DNA of 64,000 nucleotides from Mycolicibacterium pulveris (GTDB lineage: Bacteria > Actinomycetota > Actinomycetes > Mycobacteriales > Mycobacteriaceae). Where the stretch lies: NCBI RefSeq assembly GCF_010725725.1, contig NZ_AP022599.1:5270001-5334000 (forward strand), written 5' to 3'. Positions 53,410 through 63,900 of the stretch are shown one piece after another. Below the pieces are notes generated by a model. The model searched no databases, was not told the origin of the DNA, and was given only the letters and a program-made list of their open reading frames with translations. A program made the translations under genes and the position numbers. The first letter of the stretch is position 1, and every line of letters begins with the position of its first letter.

Positions 53410-54393
53410 ATGGGTACCACCCGCGTGGACCTCGACGTCGTCAAGAAGGTCGTGGAATTGGCATGCCGGGCACCGTCGCTGCACAACAGCCAGCCGTGGC
53501 GATGGGTCGCGCAGGACGGCGCACTTCACCTGTTCCTCGACAACGACCGCATCCTGTATTCGACCGACCACTCCGGCCGTGAGGCCGTCATCAGCTGCGG
53601 AGCCCTGCTGGACCACCTGCGGGTCGGAGCGGCCGCGGCGGGTTGGAACGCCGTCGTCGACAGATTTCCCAACCCCAACGATCCACAGCACCTGGCATCC
53701 GTCGAGTTCACGCCGGTGGACCTCGTCACCGAGGCGCACCGCCGTCGCGCCGACGCCATCCGGCAACGCCGGACCGACCGGCTGCCGTTCGCGGCTCCGC
53801 CGGGCTGGGGCGGGATCGAGGCGCGGCTGCGCGGCTCGGTGACTTCGCCTGCGGTACGGCTGGACGTCATCGCCGACGACCTGCGCTCCGAGCTCGCGCA
53901 CGCCTCGCGGCTGACCGAGTCGCTACGCCTCTACGACACCTCGTATCAGTCCGAACTGCTGTGGTGGACAGGGCCGTTCGAATCCACCGAGGGTGTACCG
54001 CACAGCGCGCTGCTGTCTGCCTCCGAAGCCGACCGCATGGACATCGGGCGGGACTTCCCGCGCGTCCAGCACGCGGATCGGCGGGTGGAGTTCGGCCACG
54101 ACCAGGCCAAGGTCCTGGTGCTCTCCACCCGTGACAACGACCGCGGCAGCCTGCTCGAGTGTGGTGAGGTGCTTTCGGCCGTGTTGCTCGAAGCCACGTT
54201 GGCGGGGTTGGCGACGTGCACGCTGAGTCACATCACCGAGCTCTGGGCCAGCCGGGATATCGTTTCGTCGCTGATAGGCCAGACCACCACACCGCAGGTC
54301 TTGATCCGGGTGGGCCTGGCTCCGGCGCAGGAGGACCCGCCGCCGCCGACACCTCGGCGACCGATCGAGGAGGTGCTCGAAATTGCCGACTAG
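53410..54393 (+). CDS. Acg-family nitroreductase (Rv3131-like)
   Basis: A 327-residue nitroreductase-fold protein of the mycobacterial Acg group. It starts with the flavin-binding-type segment ACRAPSLHNSQPWRW and ends with QVLIRVGLAPAQ, followed by the PPTPRRPIEEVL tail. Members of this group bind FMN but their enzymatic role is unclear; several are DosR-induced. Context tgs1 (divergent), this gene, then devR corresponds to Rv3130c-Rv3131-devR of M. tuberculosis without devS. CTGGAG lies near the ATG and a DosR box is centred 64 bp upstream. Confidence 0.92.
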   Translation: MGTTRVDLDVVKKVVELACRAPSLHNSQPWRWVAQDGALHLFLDNDRILYSTDHSGREAVISCGALLDHLRVGAAAAGWNAVVDRFPNPNDPQHLASVEFTPVDLVTEAHRRRADAIRQRRTDRLPFAAPPGWGGIEARLRGSVTSPAVRLDVIADDLRSELAHASRLTESLRLYDTSYQSELLWWTGPFESTEGVPHSALLSASEADRMDIGRDFPRVQHADRRVEFGHDQAKVLVLSTRDNDRGSLLECGEVLSAVLLEATLAGLATCTLSHITELWASRDIVSSLIGQTTTPQVLIRVGLAPAQEDPPPPTPRRPIEEVLEIAD

Positions 54394-54455
54394 CAGCTCA
54401 CGGAACGTATTGTGAGAGCGATGTTGATTCTCGGCGCTAGTTCGGAGGGCTTCAC

Positions 54456-55103
54456 ATGGTGAAGGTCTTTCTGGTGGATGACCACGAGGTCGTCCGGCGG
54501 GGGCTGATCGATCTGCTCAACTCGGATCCCGAGCTCGAGGTCATCGGCGAGGCCGGATCCGTGGCCCAGGCGATGGCGCGCATACCGGCGTTGCAGCCCG
54601 ACGTCGCCGTGCTGGATGTGCGGTTGCCCGACGGTAACGGCATCGAACTGTGCCGCGACCTGTTGTCGCGCCTGCCCAATCTGCGCTGTCTGATGTTGTC
54701 CTCGTTCACCTCCGATGAAGCCATGCTGGACGCCATCCTGGCCGGAGCGAGCGGCTATGTCGTCAAGGACATCAAAGGCATGGAACTGGCCAAGGCCGTC
54801 AAAGACGTCGGCGCCGGCCGTTCCCTGCTCGACAACCGCGCCGCCGCGGCGTTGATGGCCAAACTGCGCGGGTCGGCCCAACAGGCCGACCCGTTGTCCG
54901 AACTCACCGAACAGGAGCGGGTGCTGCTGAATCTGCTGGGTGAGGGGCTGACGAACAAGCAGATCGCGGCCCGGATGTTCCTGGCCGAAAAGACGGTCAA
55001 GAACTACGTATCTCGGCTGTTGGCCAAACTCGGCATGCAACGCCGCACCCAGGCCGCGGTGTTCGTGTCCAAGCTGAACCGGCCTTCCGGTACCGAGGAA
55101 TAG
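54456..55103 (+). CDS. devR: Dormancy response regulator DevR (DosR)
   Basis: A 215-residue NarL/LuxR-type regulator that activates hypoxia, NO and CO-responsive genes. Receiver: acidic pair D8-D9, phosphorylated D54 ([10 protein letters not shown]), T/S at SSFTSDEA and K104 (YVVKDIKG). Output helix-turn-helix: [25 protein letters not shown], in which K179, K182 and N183 coincide in number with the DNA-contact residues of M. tuberculosis DosR. Identical contact residues justify using the M. tuberculosis box to search this island. CGGAGG precedes the ATG by 7 nt. It is not followed by devS; the kinase gene is at 13172. Confidence 0.95.
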   Translation: MVKVFLVDDHEVVRRGLIDLLNSDPELEVIGEAGSVAQAMARIPALQPDVAVLDVRLPDGNGIELCRDLLSRLPNLRCLMLSSFTSDEAMLDAILAGASGYVVKDIKGMELAKAVKDVGAGRSLLDNRAAAALMAKLRGSAQQADPLSELTEQERVLLNLLGEGLTNKQIAARMFLAEKTVKNYVSRLLAKLGMQRRTQAAVFVSKLNRPSGTEE

Positions 55104-55115
55104 CCGAAACGCCGT

Positions 55116-56003
55116 TCAGGACGGGCGCGCGACGATGACAGGTGTCCGCGCGGACTCGGCGACCGCCGTGCTGACCGAACCCAAAAGCATTGTGGCGAAA
55201 CCACCGCGACCGCGGTTGCCCAGGACCGTCAGTTGAGCCTTCTCGGACTGCTCGAGCAGCTGCCGCGCGGGCCGGTCGGGCACTACGACGCGTCGCACCG
55301 TGACGTCGGGATACTGTTCCTGCCACCCGGCGAGCCTCGAGGCGAGGGCCTGCTCGGCTTCGGTTTGCAGGTCGGTCCATTCGACGCCGGGCAGCGCGTC
55401 CACCGCGAAGTCGCTCCAGGCGTGGACGGCGATGAGCTGCACGCCGCGGCGCGACGCCTCATCGAAGGCGATGGCCGTGGCCAGTTCGGAGCCCGGCGAA
55501 CCGTCGATGCCGACGACCACCGGGGCCGTCGCGTGCTCGGCCGTGAGCGGAACCTCGTCGTGAATAACGGCGACGGGGCAGTCGGCATGACGGATGAGAC
55601 CCGCGCTCACCGAGCCGAGCAGGCGCCGCTTCACGGCACCGAGTCCGCGGCATCCCACCACGATCATGTCGGCTTCTTTGGACAGCTCGATCAGGCTGGG
55701 CAGCGCGCCGGCGGTGACGATTTCGGTCTTCACCTCGACCGCGGAGTCGTCGACGGCGCGCTGGGCGATCTTCTCGGCGGCACGCAGGATGGCTTGGCCA
55801 TCCTTCTCGAACTGCTCGAGCAACTCGGCAGGCACGGGCATTTCGGGCCACAGCTGCACCGGGGGCGGCTGAACCACGTGGACGATGGTCAGCGGGCGTT
55901 TACGCATCGCGGCTTCACGCACCGCCCAGTCGACGGCCAGCTTCGACGGAGACGACCCGTCGACGCCGACGACAACACCGCAACGCCTTGTCGGGGCAGC
56001 CAT
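55116..56003 (-). CDS. Universal stress protein (tandem UspA, Rv3134c/Rv2005c type)
   Basis: A 295-residue protein with two UspA domains, each with an ATP loop (GCRGLGAVKRRLLGS and GNRGRGGFATMLLGS). It stands beside devR, as Rv3134c does in M. tuberculosis, but on the opposite strand. The ATG is supported by GGAGG 5 nt upstream; a GTG two codons earlier is inside that ribosome-binding site. It lies 37 nt after the Acg-like gene on the same strand, so the DosR box at 57069 probably drives both. Its 3' end converges on devR with a 12-nt gap. Confidence 0.93.
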   Translation of the reverse strand: MAAPTRRCGVVVGVDGSSPSKLAVDWAVREAAMRKRPLTIVHVVQPPPVQLWPEMPVPAELLEQFEKDGQAILRAAEKIAQRAVDDSAVEVKTEIVTAGALPSLIELSKEADMIVVGCRGLGAVKRRLLGSVSAGLIRHADCPVAVIHDEVPLTAEHATAPVVVGIDGSPGSELATAIAFDEASRRGVQLIAVHAWSDFAVDALPGVEWTDLQTEAEQALASRLAGWQEQYPDVTVRRVVVPDRPARQLLEQSEKAQLTVLGNRGRGGFATMLLGSVSTAVAESARTPVIVARPS

Positions 56004-56040
56004 TAACACCTCCTACGGTGGCCGCGCCACCTGCTGAACG

Positions 56041-57033
56041 CTATTCGAAGACCGAACCGTCCAGCCCGGTGACGACCTCGGACAACGGTTGGCGAGGTGT
56101 GGCGGGCAGCGGGTCGGCGTTCACCGGGGCCCATCCCACCCGCAACATCATCTGGGGGTAGCCGCTGTCACCAAAGACGTCTTTTCGCACGGCTTCTCGC
56201 GTCTCGGGGAACTCCAGCGGCTCGGTGATCGGACAGCTTGAAAGGCCCAACGCCGTCGCTGTCAACAACACCAGGCTGGTGGCCTCACCGGCGCGGAGCC
56301 GTGCCAGCCGGGTGTCGTCCTCCGTGCCGAGCGCCAGCACCACCGCGTTGTCGTCGGTGGGATCGACGTCCTCGGGTTGGGCCAGCGCGGGCCCGGCGAA
56401 CACCCGGCCGGGGATCGGCGACAACGGGTCCGTCGGCGGAATGTTGCGCGCCGGTACCCCGGAAACCGACGCATAGCGCCCGGTCCACGTGGCCAACTCG
56501 GTGAGGTAGTCCTGATCGACGGAGTGGCGCCAGGCCGCCTCGGCCACGATGCTCTGCAGCTTCGGCAGCGCCTCCACCCGGCGCAGCATCACTCCCGCAC
56601 GGGCTGCCCGCGAACCCATCAAGGTGATGTCGGCCGCGGGCACGGGCCACCAGCTGTACAGGCGGCGATCGGTGCGCCTGCGCGGGATCGCGGCGGCCAG
56701 CATCACGTCGAGTTCGGTCGGGGTGTGCCGCTGCAGTTCGATGGCGGCAAGATGCGCGGGCTGCAACGAATCCGGCAGCCGGTGCACCTTCGCCTGCCAG
56801 CCCAGCGCGGCTAATGCGACCACCACGTGGTGCAGCGTCGCCCCGCAGCTCAGCAGCAGGTCACGGCTGTCGGGGTCGGTATTGGGCAGGTGCCGGTCTA
56901 GGTCGGCGTACAGATGCAGCGATTGGTCGCCCACCCGCCAGCGCCATGGTTGCGTGTTGTGAATCGACGGCGCTCTGATGGCCAGCGACAGGGCCGTGTG
57001 GATCGTCCGATGATCCGGGAAGCGGGTGTTCAT
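56041..57033 (-). CDS. Acg-family nitroreductase (Rv2032-like)
   Basis: A 330-residue nitroreductase-fold protein with the group's AIRAPSIHNTQPWRWRVGD start, LLLSCGATLHHVVVALAALGW, and the C-terminal YPQMMLRVGWAPVNADPLPATPR. It is a paralogue of the gene at 53410, with about the usual Acg length. Acg proteins are thought to sequester flavin or handle nitrogen stress rather than act as classical nitroreductases. A DosR box centred exactly 42.5 bp before the ATG and GATGCT six nt before it predict a leaderless transcript. Confidence 0.92.
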   Translation of the reverse strand: MNTRFPDHRTIHTALSLAIRAPSIHNTQPWRWRVGDQSLHLYADLDRHLPNTDPDSRDLLLSCGATLHHVVVALAALGWQAKVHRLPDSLQPAHLAAIELQRHTPTELDVMLAAAIPRRRTDRRLYSWWPVPAADITLMGSRAARAGVMLRRVEALPKLQSIVAEAAWRHSVDQDYLTELATWTGRYASVSGVPARNIPPTDPLSPIPGRVFAGPALAQPEDVDPTDDNAVVLALGTEDDTRLARLRAGEATSLVLLTATALGLSSCPITEPLEFPETREAVRKDVFGDSGYPQMMLRVGWAPVNADPLPATPRQPLSEVVTGLDGSVFE

Positions 57034-57068
57034 GCCTCCAGCATCGCGGCGTGGGCAAATGGCGGCAA

Positions 57069-57082
57069 GGGAACAAAGTCAC
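57069..57082 (-). promoter_or_regulatory. DosR box of the Acg-like gene
   Basis: GGGAACAAAGTCAC matches 11 of 14 core positions and overlaps the last codons of the upstream regulator gene. Its centre is 42.5 bp from the ATG at 57033; GATGCT (57045-57040, minus) is the -10. Confidence 0.75.
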
Positions 57083-57729
57083 TCTTGACGGGGGACTTCG
57101 TTGACCCCCAGATGGGCCAGGCACAGATCGGGCTCGACGAACGGTTCGAGTCTGTCCACCGTGATGGGCGCGTTCCACGCCTCCAACGCCCCCCGCATCA
57201 GCCCCAGATGAATCGGGCAGACGACGTCGGAACCGCCGTCGGCGAGTTCGAGGAACGGGCAGTGCCGCAAGCCGACCTGCTGTTCACCGGCGACGGTGCG
57301 CAGCTGGGGCGCGAACCCGAGTTCCTCGAGGAACTTCACCAACCAGCGGGCGGACTGCCTGGCGCCCGATGCGCTGCGGTTGTCGTCCGCCATGATCCGG
57401 CGGGCCCACGCCCGCCCGGCGCTGACCGCCTTGGCCACCGGGTTGCGCTGACCGGCCAGGCCCAGCACCAGGATCTCGGCGAGCTCCTGATAGCGCCGCG
57501 GCCCGCCGGGGTCCATGCGGTGCACGGCACGAAACATCTGCGGTGGGCGCCCCGGGCCGCGCCGCTTCGGCTGGACCCGCTCGGCGCGGCCCTCGGCGAC
57601 CAGGTTCTCGAGGTGGAACCTGACGGTGTTGGGGTGCACATCCAGCTCGTCGGCGATCTCGACGATGGCCATCGGCTCGTCTTTTGCCCGCAGCATCGCC
57701 AGCACATCTTCACGACGACCTTCGGACAT
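57079..57729 (-). CDS. Winged-helix transcriptional regulator with C-terminal cysteine motif
   Basis: A 216-residue regulator. The N-terminal winged helix-turn-helix (about 5-65) includes VEIADELDVHPNTVRFHLENLVAEG and the basic wing PKRRGPGRPP. The C-terminal part has C157 (RHCPFLEL), C171-x2-H174 (VVCPIHLGLMRG) and C203 (CLAHLG), spaced as in SufR-like and related metal- or Fe-S-sensing regulators. It lies downstream of narI on the same strand, so it may be an iron-sulfur or NO/oxygen sensor for the nar genes; this is inference. The ATG reading MSEGRREDVL is used; GATAAA eight nt upstream could be a -10. Confidence 0.85.
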   Translation of the reverse strand: MSEGRREDVLAMLRAKDEPMAIVEIADELDVHPNTVRFHLENLVAEGRAERVQPKRRGPGRPPQMFRAVHRMDPGGPRRYQELAEILVLGLAGQRNPVAKAVSAGRAWARRIMADDNRSASGARQSARWLVKFLEELGFAPQLRTVAGEQQVGLRHCPFLELADGGSDVVCPIHLGLMRGALEAWNAPITVDRLEPFVEPDLCLAHLGVNEVPRQE

Positions 57730-57860
57730 GCCTGCGAGTTTATCCAAATCTGCTAGTAACAACACCCGCTCCGGTTCGCGAGAGTGGGGTTACGGCACGT
57801 CGCGGGGCCGATTCGGGTGCCCCGAGCCCACGTTCGGCGCCGGGTTCGGCGATTACGGCG

Positions 57861-58589
57861 CTACCATCCGCGGCGTGGTGGGTGCGATCCCACCAGCTCG
57901 CCCTTGCCGGACACGTCGCGGCTGCGGTACACGATGTAGGGCCGGAACAGATAGGCGATCGGCGCGCTGAACACGTGCACCAACCGGGTGAACGGCCACA
58001 GGCAGAACAACACCATCGCAATCATCACGTGGATGTGAAACCACAACGGCGCCTGCACCATCAGGTCCCCGCGCGGCTGCAGAATCCAGATCGACCGGAA
58101 CCACGGCGACACCGATTCGCGGTAGTCATGATCGGCACCAACGGGTGTGGCTCCGATCAGAGTGCACGCCAGCCCGGCGACGATGGCCAGCACCAGGACC
58201 GCGTACATCGCCTTGTCGTTGACGGTGGTGGCCAGGAACACCGGCCCGGTGGTGCGGCGCCGGTACACGAGAAGCGCGATGCCGCCGAGGGTGGTGATGC
58301 CCGCGATGGCGCCGAGCACCATGGCCTGCACGTGGTAGACGTGGTCGCTCATGATCAGATTGGTCCACGACTCCGGGATCACCAGACCGATGATGTGACC
58401 GACGATGACGACCAGGATGCCGAAGTGAAACATCGGGCTGCCGATGCGCAGCAGCCGCGACTCGTACAGCTGTGACGAGCGCGTGGTCCAGCCGAACTTG
58501 TCGTACCGGTAACGCCACCATGTGCCCACGGCGACGACGGCCAACGTCACGTACGGCACCACGTCCCAGAAGATCACCCAGCCCGACAT
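57861..58589 (-). CDS. narI: Respiratory nitrate reductase gamma (cytochrome b) subunit
   Basis: A 242-residue membrane cytochrome b that takes electrons from the quinol pool. Five hydrophobic helices are visible, the first beginning VIFWDVVPYVTLAVVAVGTW. Heme-ligand histidines are expected in MFHFGILVVIVGHIIGL and LWFHIHVMIAMVLF, both present. The ATG reading MSGWVIF has AAGGAG 9 nt upstream and follows the narJ stop after one base; a longer open frame overlaps narJ and is rejected. Last gene of narGHJI. Confidence 0.95.
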   Translation of the reverse strand: MSGWVIFWDVVPYVTLAVVAVGTWWRYRYDKFGWTTRSSQLYESRLLRIGSPMFHFGILVVIVGHIIGLVIPESWTNLIMSDHVYHVQAMVLGAIAGITTLGGIALLVYRRRTTGPVFLATTVNDKAMYAVLVLAIVAGLACTLIGATPVGADHDYRESVSPWFRSIWILQPRGDLMVQAPLWFHIHVMIAMVLFCLWPFTRLVHVFSAPIAYLFRPYIVYRSRDVSGKGELVGSHPPRRGW

Positions 58590-58590
58590 G

Positions 58591-59271
58591 TCAATGAACT
58601 CCTTGGGTTGCGCGATCGCCGACACCCGCCCGGCGGGGCGGCACAGTCAGCGTGAACGGTTCCAGCCCAACGGCTTCCGCCGGCGGACCGGCCTCGGCGA
58701 GCCGTCGGGCACGCTGGGCCTCCTGCTCGCTGGGCGCCGGAAACGTGTGGCGCACCGCGGCGACGGCGTGTGCGTAGGGCGAGTCGGTGTCGTTGAGCGA
58801 CGAGTACAGCACGTCGATCGGGACGCGGTGATCCACCAACAGCCGACGCCCTGCCTGCGGGTCGACCGTCGCCGCGAACTCCAGCACCACCGGCAGGTAG
58901 TCGGGGGCTTCCCCGGACGGCGGCGGCACCCCGGCCTCGCGGTAGGCGGCGTTGAACGCCAGCATGTGGTGGCCGCGGTTGCGGGTGTCACCGGCGGTCC
59001 AGTAGGTCAGATACATCGTCGAAGCGCGCCGCAGATCGAAGGTTTCGACGTACTGCGCGGCCGCGCTCGTCCAGTCGCTGGCACGCAGCGCCTCCGCGGT
59101 GCGTGCCAGCAGGGTCGCGGCCGGATCACCGATGTGGGCGATCAGTTCATCGACGGTGCCCAGACGTTCCGAACAGCCGTCGTCGGGATAGCACAACAGC
59201 AGCGACGCCGCCTGCCACACCAGGCGGTCGGTCAGTGCCACCGAATTCGATTTGCGGCCGAGAAGCTTCAT
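58591..59271 (-). CDS. narJ: Nitrate reductase molybdenum-cofactor assembly chaperone
   Basis: A 226-residue TorD/NarJ-family chaperone that holds NarG while the molybdenum cofactor is inserted. It is all-helical, starts MKLLGRKSNSVALTDRLVWQAASLLLCYPD and includes YVETFDLRRASTMYLTYWTAGDTRNRG in its core, matching NarJ signatures. The ATG overlaps the narH stop by 4 nt (ATGA). Position between narH and narI is standard. Confidence 0.94.
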   Translation of the reverse strand: MKLLGRKSNSVALTDRLVWQAASLLLCYPDDGCSERLGTVDELIAHIGDPAATLLARTAEALRASDWTSAAAQYVETFDLRRASTMYLTYWTAGDTRNRGHHMLAFNAAYREAGVPPPSGEAPDYLPVVLEFAATVDPQAGRRLLVDHRVPIDVLYSSLNDTDSPYAHAVAAVRHTFPAPSEQEAQRARRLAEAGPPAEAVGLEPFTLTVPPRRAGVGDRATQGVH

Positions 59272-60923
59272 TTCGAGACCCCCTCGTCGGGGAACAAGCC
59301 CGCCGGTACGCCGCGGCCGTCCCAGTTGAGCAGGTTCACCCGGGACTGCCGTTCTGCGTTGGCTGCCATGCCGTCGCTGGTCTGGCGGTGGTGCAGGGCG
59401 TGGAATGTCTCGACGGCCACCGGCACCGGGCCGCCGCTGGCCTCGCCGAACGGGCCCGATTCGTACATCCCCGGTCCACCCTCGAACGACAGCGAGCACC
59501 CGGCCTCCTCCGGCGGGTGTTGCGCATCGACGGCGTAGGCGGTCGGGATGACATAGCGCTCTTCATATTTCGCCAATGCCAGCAGCCGGTACATCTCGTA
59601 GATCTGCTCCTCGGTCATACCGACCGATTCAGGGATGTGCGGCTGGGTTTCGCGGCCGAGGTTGATGTCGCGCATGTAGGAGCGCATCGCGGCCAGCCGG
59701 CGCAGGACACCCTCCACGACGTCGGTGTCCCCGGCGGTGAACAGGCCGGCCAGGTACTGCATCGGGATGCGCAACGCGTGCAGGGCGCCGAACAGGTTGC
59801 CGAGCTCCTCGCCGTCGTGGCCGTCGCGGGCGATGGCGTCGACCACCGGTGACAGCGGCGGGATGTACCACACCATCGGCATGGTGCGGTACTCCGGATG
59901 CAGGGGCAGCGCCACCTGATACTTGTGGATCAGCGCATACACCGGGGAGCGTTGCGCGGCTTCGATCCACTCGTCGGAGATGCCCTCGGCGTGCGCCCCG
60001 GCGATCACCTCGGGGTCGTGCGGGTCCAGCAGGATCGACTTCTGCGCCGCGTACAGGTCGGTGTCGCGCTCCACCGTCGCGGCCTCCAGCACCCGGTCGA
60101 CGTCGTAGAGCACCACGCCCAGGTAACGCAGCCTGCCCACGCAGGTCTCAGAGCACACCGTCGGCAGGCCGACCTCGATGCGCGGGTAGCAGAACGTGCA
60201 CTTCTCGGCCTTGCCGGTCTTGTGGTTGAAGTACATCTTCTTGTACGGGCAACCGGACACACACATCCGCCAGCCCCGGCAGCGGTCCTGGTCGACGAGC
60301 ACGATGCCGTCCTCGGTGCGCTTGTACATCGCGCCCGACGGGCACGACGCCACACACGACGGGTTGAGGCAGTGCTCGCAGATGCGGGGCAGGAAGAACA
60401 TGAACGTCTGCTCGAGTTGGAGCTTCACCTCGTCGCTGACCTGCTTGAGCACCGGGTCGCCGGGCACGATCTCCGGGGAGCCGCCGAGGTCGTCGTCCCA
60501 GTTGGCCGACCACGAGATGTCCATCGGCTCACCGCTGATCAGGCTGCGCGGCGGTGCCACCGGCATCTGGTCCGACAGCGGCGCCGACATGAGGTTGTCG
60601 TAGTCGTAGGTCCACGGCTCGTAGTAGTCGGAGATGTTCGGCATCTTCGGGTTGGCGAAGATGCGCAGCAGTTTGGACAGCCGGCCGCCGTCGCGCAGCC
60701 GCAGCCTGCCCTTGCGGTCGCGGATCCATCCGCCCCGCCACCGTTCCTGGTCTTCGTACTGTCGCGGATAGCCCTGCCCGGGCCGGGTTTCGACGTTGTT
60801 GAACCAGACGTACTCGGTGCCGGGCCGGTTGGTCCAGGCCTGTTTACAGGTCACCGAACAGGTATGGCAGCCAATGCATTTGTCCAGGTTCATCACCATG
60901 GCCATCTGCGCCATGACCTTCAT
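59268..60923 (-). CDS. narH: Respiratory nitrate reductase beta (iron-sulfur) subunit
   Basis: A 551-residue ferredoxin-like subunit passing electrons from NarI to NarG. Cysteine clusters are clear: NLDKCIGCHTCSVTCKQAW near the start, ICEHCLNPSCVASCPSGAMY, DRCRGWRMCVSGCPYKKMYF (with a Trp in the position typical of the [3Fe-4S] site) and KCTFCYPRIEVGLPTVCSETC. The length is normal for actinobacterial NarH. It is preceded by narG with a 34-bp gap and overlaps narJ by 4 nt. Confidence 0.97.
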   Translation of the reverse strand: MKVMAQMAMVMNLDKCIGCHTCSVTCKQAWTNRPGTEYVWFNNVETRPGQGYPRQYEDQERWRGGWIRDRKGRLRLRDGGRLSKLLRIFANPKMPNISDYYEPWTYDYDNLMSAPLSDQMPVAPPRSLISGEPMDISWSANWDDDLGGSPEIVPGDPVLKQVSDEVKLQLEQTFMFFLPRICEHCLNPSCVASCPSGAMYKRTEDGIVLVDQDRCRGWRMCVSGCPYKKMYFNHKTGKAEKCTFCYPRIEVGLPTVCSETCVGRLRYLGVVLYDVDRVLEAATVERDTDLYAAQKSILLDPHDPEVIAGAHAEGISDEWIEAAQRSPVYALIHKYQVALPLHPEYRTMPMVWYIPPLSPVVDAIARDGHDGEELGNLFGALHALRIPMQYLAGLFTAGDTDVVEGVLRRLAAMRSYMRDINLGRETQPHIPESVGMTEEQIYEMYRLLALAKYEERYVIPTAYAVDAQHPPEEAGCSLSFEGGPGMYESGPFGEASGGPVPVAVETFHALHHRQTSDGMAANAERQSRVNLLNWDGRGVPAGLFPDEGVSK

Positions 60924-60957
60924 AGGATGCCTCGCTCTCCACGGTTCGCTCGGCGCA

Positions 60958-63900
60958 TCAGAAGACGACCTCCTGGCTTCGCCGCCGCACGACGGTCACT
61001 TCGTCACGCTGATTGCCGGTCGGGCCCAGATAGTTGAACGCGAACGCGTTCTGCGCGTACCCGCCGGCCAGGTGGCTCGGTTTGACGAGCAGCCGGGTCA
61101 GCGAATTGTGGATCCCGCCGCGCTTGCCGGTCGTCTCGGTCAGCGGCACGTCGATCGTGCGCTCCTGCACGTGGTAGACGAAGACCACCCCGTCAGGCAT
61201 CCGGTGGCTGACGATCGCCCGGCACACCAGCACCCCGTTGCGGTTGACGGCTTCCACCCAGTCGTTGTCCGCCACACCGATCTTGGCGGCGTCGCCCGGA
61301 CTCATCCACATCGTCGGGCCGCCGCGGGACAGCGACAGCATCAGCAGGTTGTCCTGATACTCGGAGTGGATCGACCACTTGGAATGCGGGGTCAGATAGC
61401 GCACGGTGAGGCCCACCCCCTCCGACCCGACCCGCGGCTCGTCGAACAACCGGTTCATGTCCAGCGGTGGCCGGTAGATCGGCAACTGCTCACCGAGTTC
61501 TTCGAGCCAATCGTGGTCGAGGTAGAAGTGCATGCGACCGGTCAGCGTGTGAAACGGCTTGAGTTCCTCGATGTTGACGCTGAAAGGCGCGTAGCGGCGC
61601 CCGCCGGTCTCGCTGCCCGACCACTCCGGGCTGGTGATCACCGGCACCGGACGGGCCTGGGTGTCGGCGAAGGTGATCCGTCGTTCCTCGCTGCCCTCGG
61701 CCAGGTGTGCGAGCGGCCGGCCGGTACGTCGTTCCAGGTCTCGGAAGCCCTCGACGGCCAGCCGGCCGTTGGTGGTTCCGGAAAGCGCCAGGATCACCTC
61801 GGCCATCCGCTCGGCCGACGTGATCGCCGGGCGGCCCTCGGCCACACCGGAATTCATCACGCCGAACTTCGCGGCGAGCTCGTCGACCTCCTTGTCCGGA
61901 TGGAACGTGACGCCCTTGGTCGTCATCCCGAGACGGTCCACGAGCGGGCCAAGCGTCAGCCACTTGTCGATGATCGCGGGGTAGTCCCGCTCCACCACCG
62001 CCAGCGGGCCCATCGTCTTGCCCGGGACCGGGGTCTGCCCGGTTGTCCGCCAATCATTCTCGGTGCCACCGGGATAGGACATCGCGCCGGGGGTGTCGTG
62101 TTGCAGGGCGCTCATCACCACGTCGGTGCGCTTGCCGAGGTGTTTGACCGCCAGCGCGCTGAACGCGCGGGCGATAGCGCCGAACGCCTCGTAGTCGGAC
62201 CTGGTCTCCCATGGCGGATCGATCGCCGGGCTGAACGCGTGCACGTAGGGGTGCATGTCGGTGCTCGACAGGTCGTGCTTCTCGTACCAGGTGGCCGCGG
62301 GCAGCACGACGTCCGAGAGCAGCGTGGTCGACGTCATCCGGAAGTCGATCGACATCAGCAGGTCGAGTTTGCCCTCTGGAATGTCCTCGGTGCAGGCAAC
62401 CGTCTTGGGGCGCAGGTGATCCGGAGCGGGATCGGCTTGCAGATTCGAGTCGGTGCCGAGCAGGTGCCGCAAAAAGTACTCGTTGCCCTTGCTCGAGGAG
62501 CCGAGCAGGTTGGAGCGCCACACGCTGAGCACCCGCGGCCAGTTCGCCGGGTTGTCCGGGTCGGTGACGGCCAGCTTGAGCTCGCCCGAGGCCAGCTGCT
62601 GCGCGACGTACCCGCCGATATCCTGCCCGGCCTCGCGCGCGTCGTCGGCCACCTGCAGGCTGGACCGGTCGAACTGTGGATAGAACGGACTCCAGCCCAT
62701 CGCGGTCGCCGAGGCCAGCACGTCCATCGTGTGCCGGTCGCGGAACCGCCCCCGCGCCGTCGGGCTGGCCAGCGCGTCGGCGCGGTAGCCGTCGTAGCGC
62801 CACTGGTCGGTGTGGACGTACCAGAACGACGTGCCCGGCACCTGCCGCGGCGGGCGCGACCAGTCGGTGGCCATCGCCATCGTCGCCCAGCCCGTGACGG
62901 GCCGGCACTTCTCCTGTCCGACGTAATGTGCCCAGCCGCCGCCGTTGCGTCCCATCGAGCCGGTCAGCAGCAGCATCGCGAGTACCGCGCGGTAGGTGGC
63001 GTCGCCGTGGAACCACTGACAGATTCCGGCGCCCATGATGATCATCGACCGCCCGCCCGACTCCTCGGCGTTGCGGGCGAACTCCTTGGCCACCCGGATC
63101 GCCTGCGCCGCAGACACTCCGGTGATCGGCTCCTGCCACGCAGGCGTGTAGGGGTGGTCGGCGTCGTCGTAGCCGGCCGGCCACTCCCCCGGCATTCCCG
63201 GGCGCGCCACCCCGTACTGCGCCAGCATCAGGTCGAACACCGTGCACACCAAGTGCTCTCCCACCCGGCGCACCGGCACCCCCCGGGTCAGCGTGCCGCC
63301 CTGCCCGTCGATGCTGTCGAAGCGCGGCAGCACCACCTCGGCGACCTCGCCCTGCTGGCCCGGCGCCGGCGCGACGGTCAGCGCGGGCGCCAACTCCCCG
63401 AGGTCGAGATTCCACTTGCCCACCCCGTCTTCGCCGTACCGGAAGCCGAGCGAGCCGTGCGGAACGGTGACCGTGTCGGTGGCGCCGTCGAGCAGCGCCG
63501 GTTTGAACGCGGCGTTCTCTTGCTCGGCGACGTCTACGCCGAGGTCGGCCGCGGTGAGGTTCTTGCCGGGCACCAGCGCGCCGTCGCGCTGCTCGAGCTT
63601 CACCAGGAACGGCAGGTCGGTGTACTGGCGGGCATAGTCGACGAAGAACGGAACCCGGTTGCGCACATAGCATTCCGTGAGGATCACGTGCCCCATCGCC
63701 ATGGCCAGCGCCCCGTCGGTGCCTGCGGCGCACGGCATCCACTCGTCGGCGAACTTGGTGTTGTCGGCGTAGTCGGGGCTGATCGTCACGACTTTCGTAC
63801 CGCGGTAACGCACTTCGGCCATCCAGTGCGCATCGGGGGTGCGGGTCACCGGCACGTTGGAGCCCCACATCATCAGATACGACGCGTCCCACCAGTCGCC

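Noticed and set aside
57085..57110. GGGGGACTTCGTTGACCCCC as a second DosR box near the Acg-like gene
   Set aside because: The half-sites are separated by six rather than four bases and it lies in the coding end of the regulator gene.
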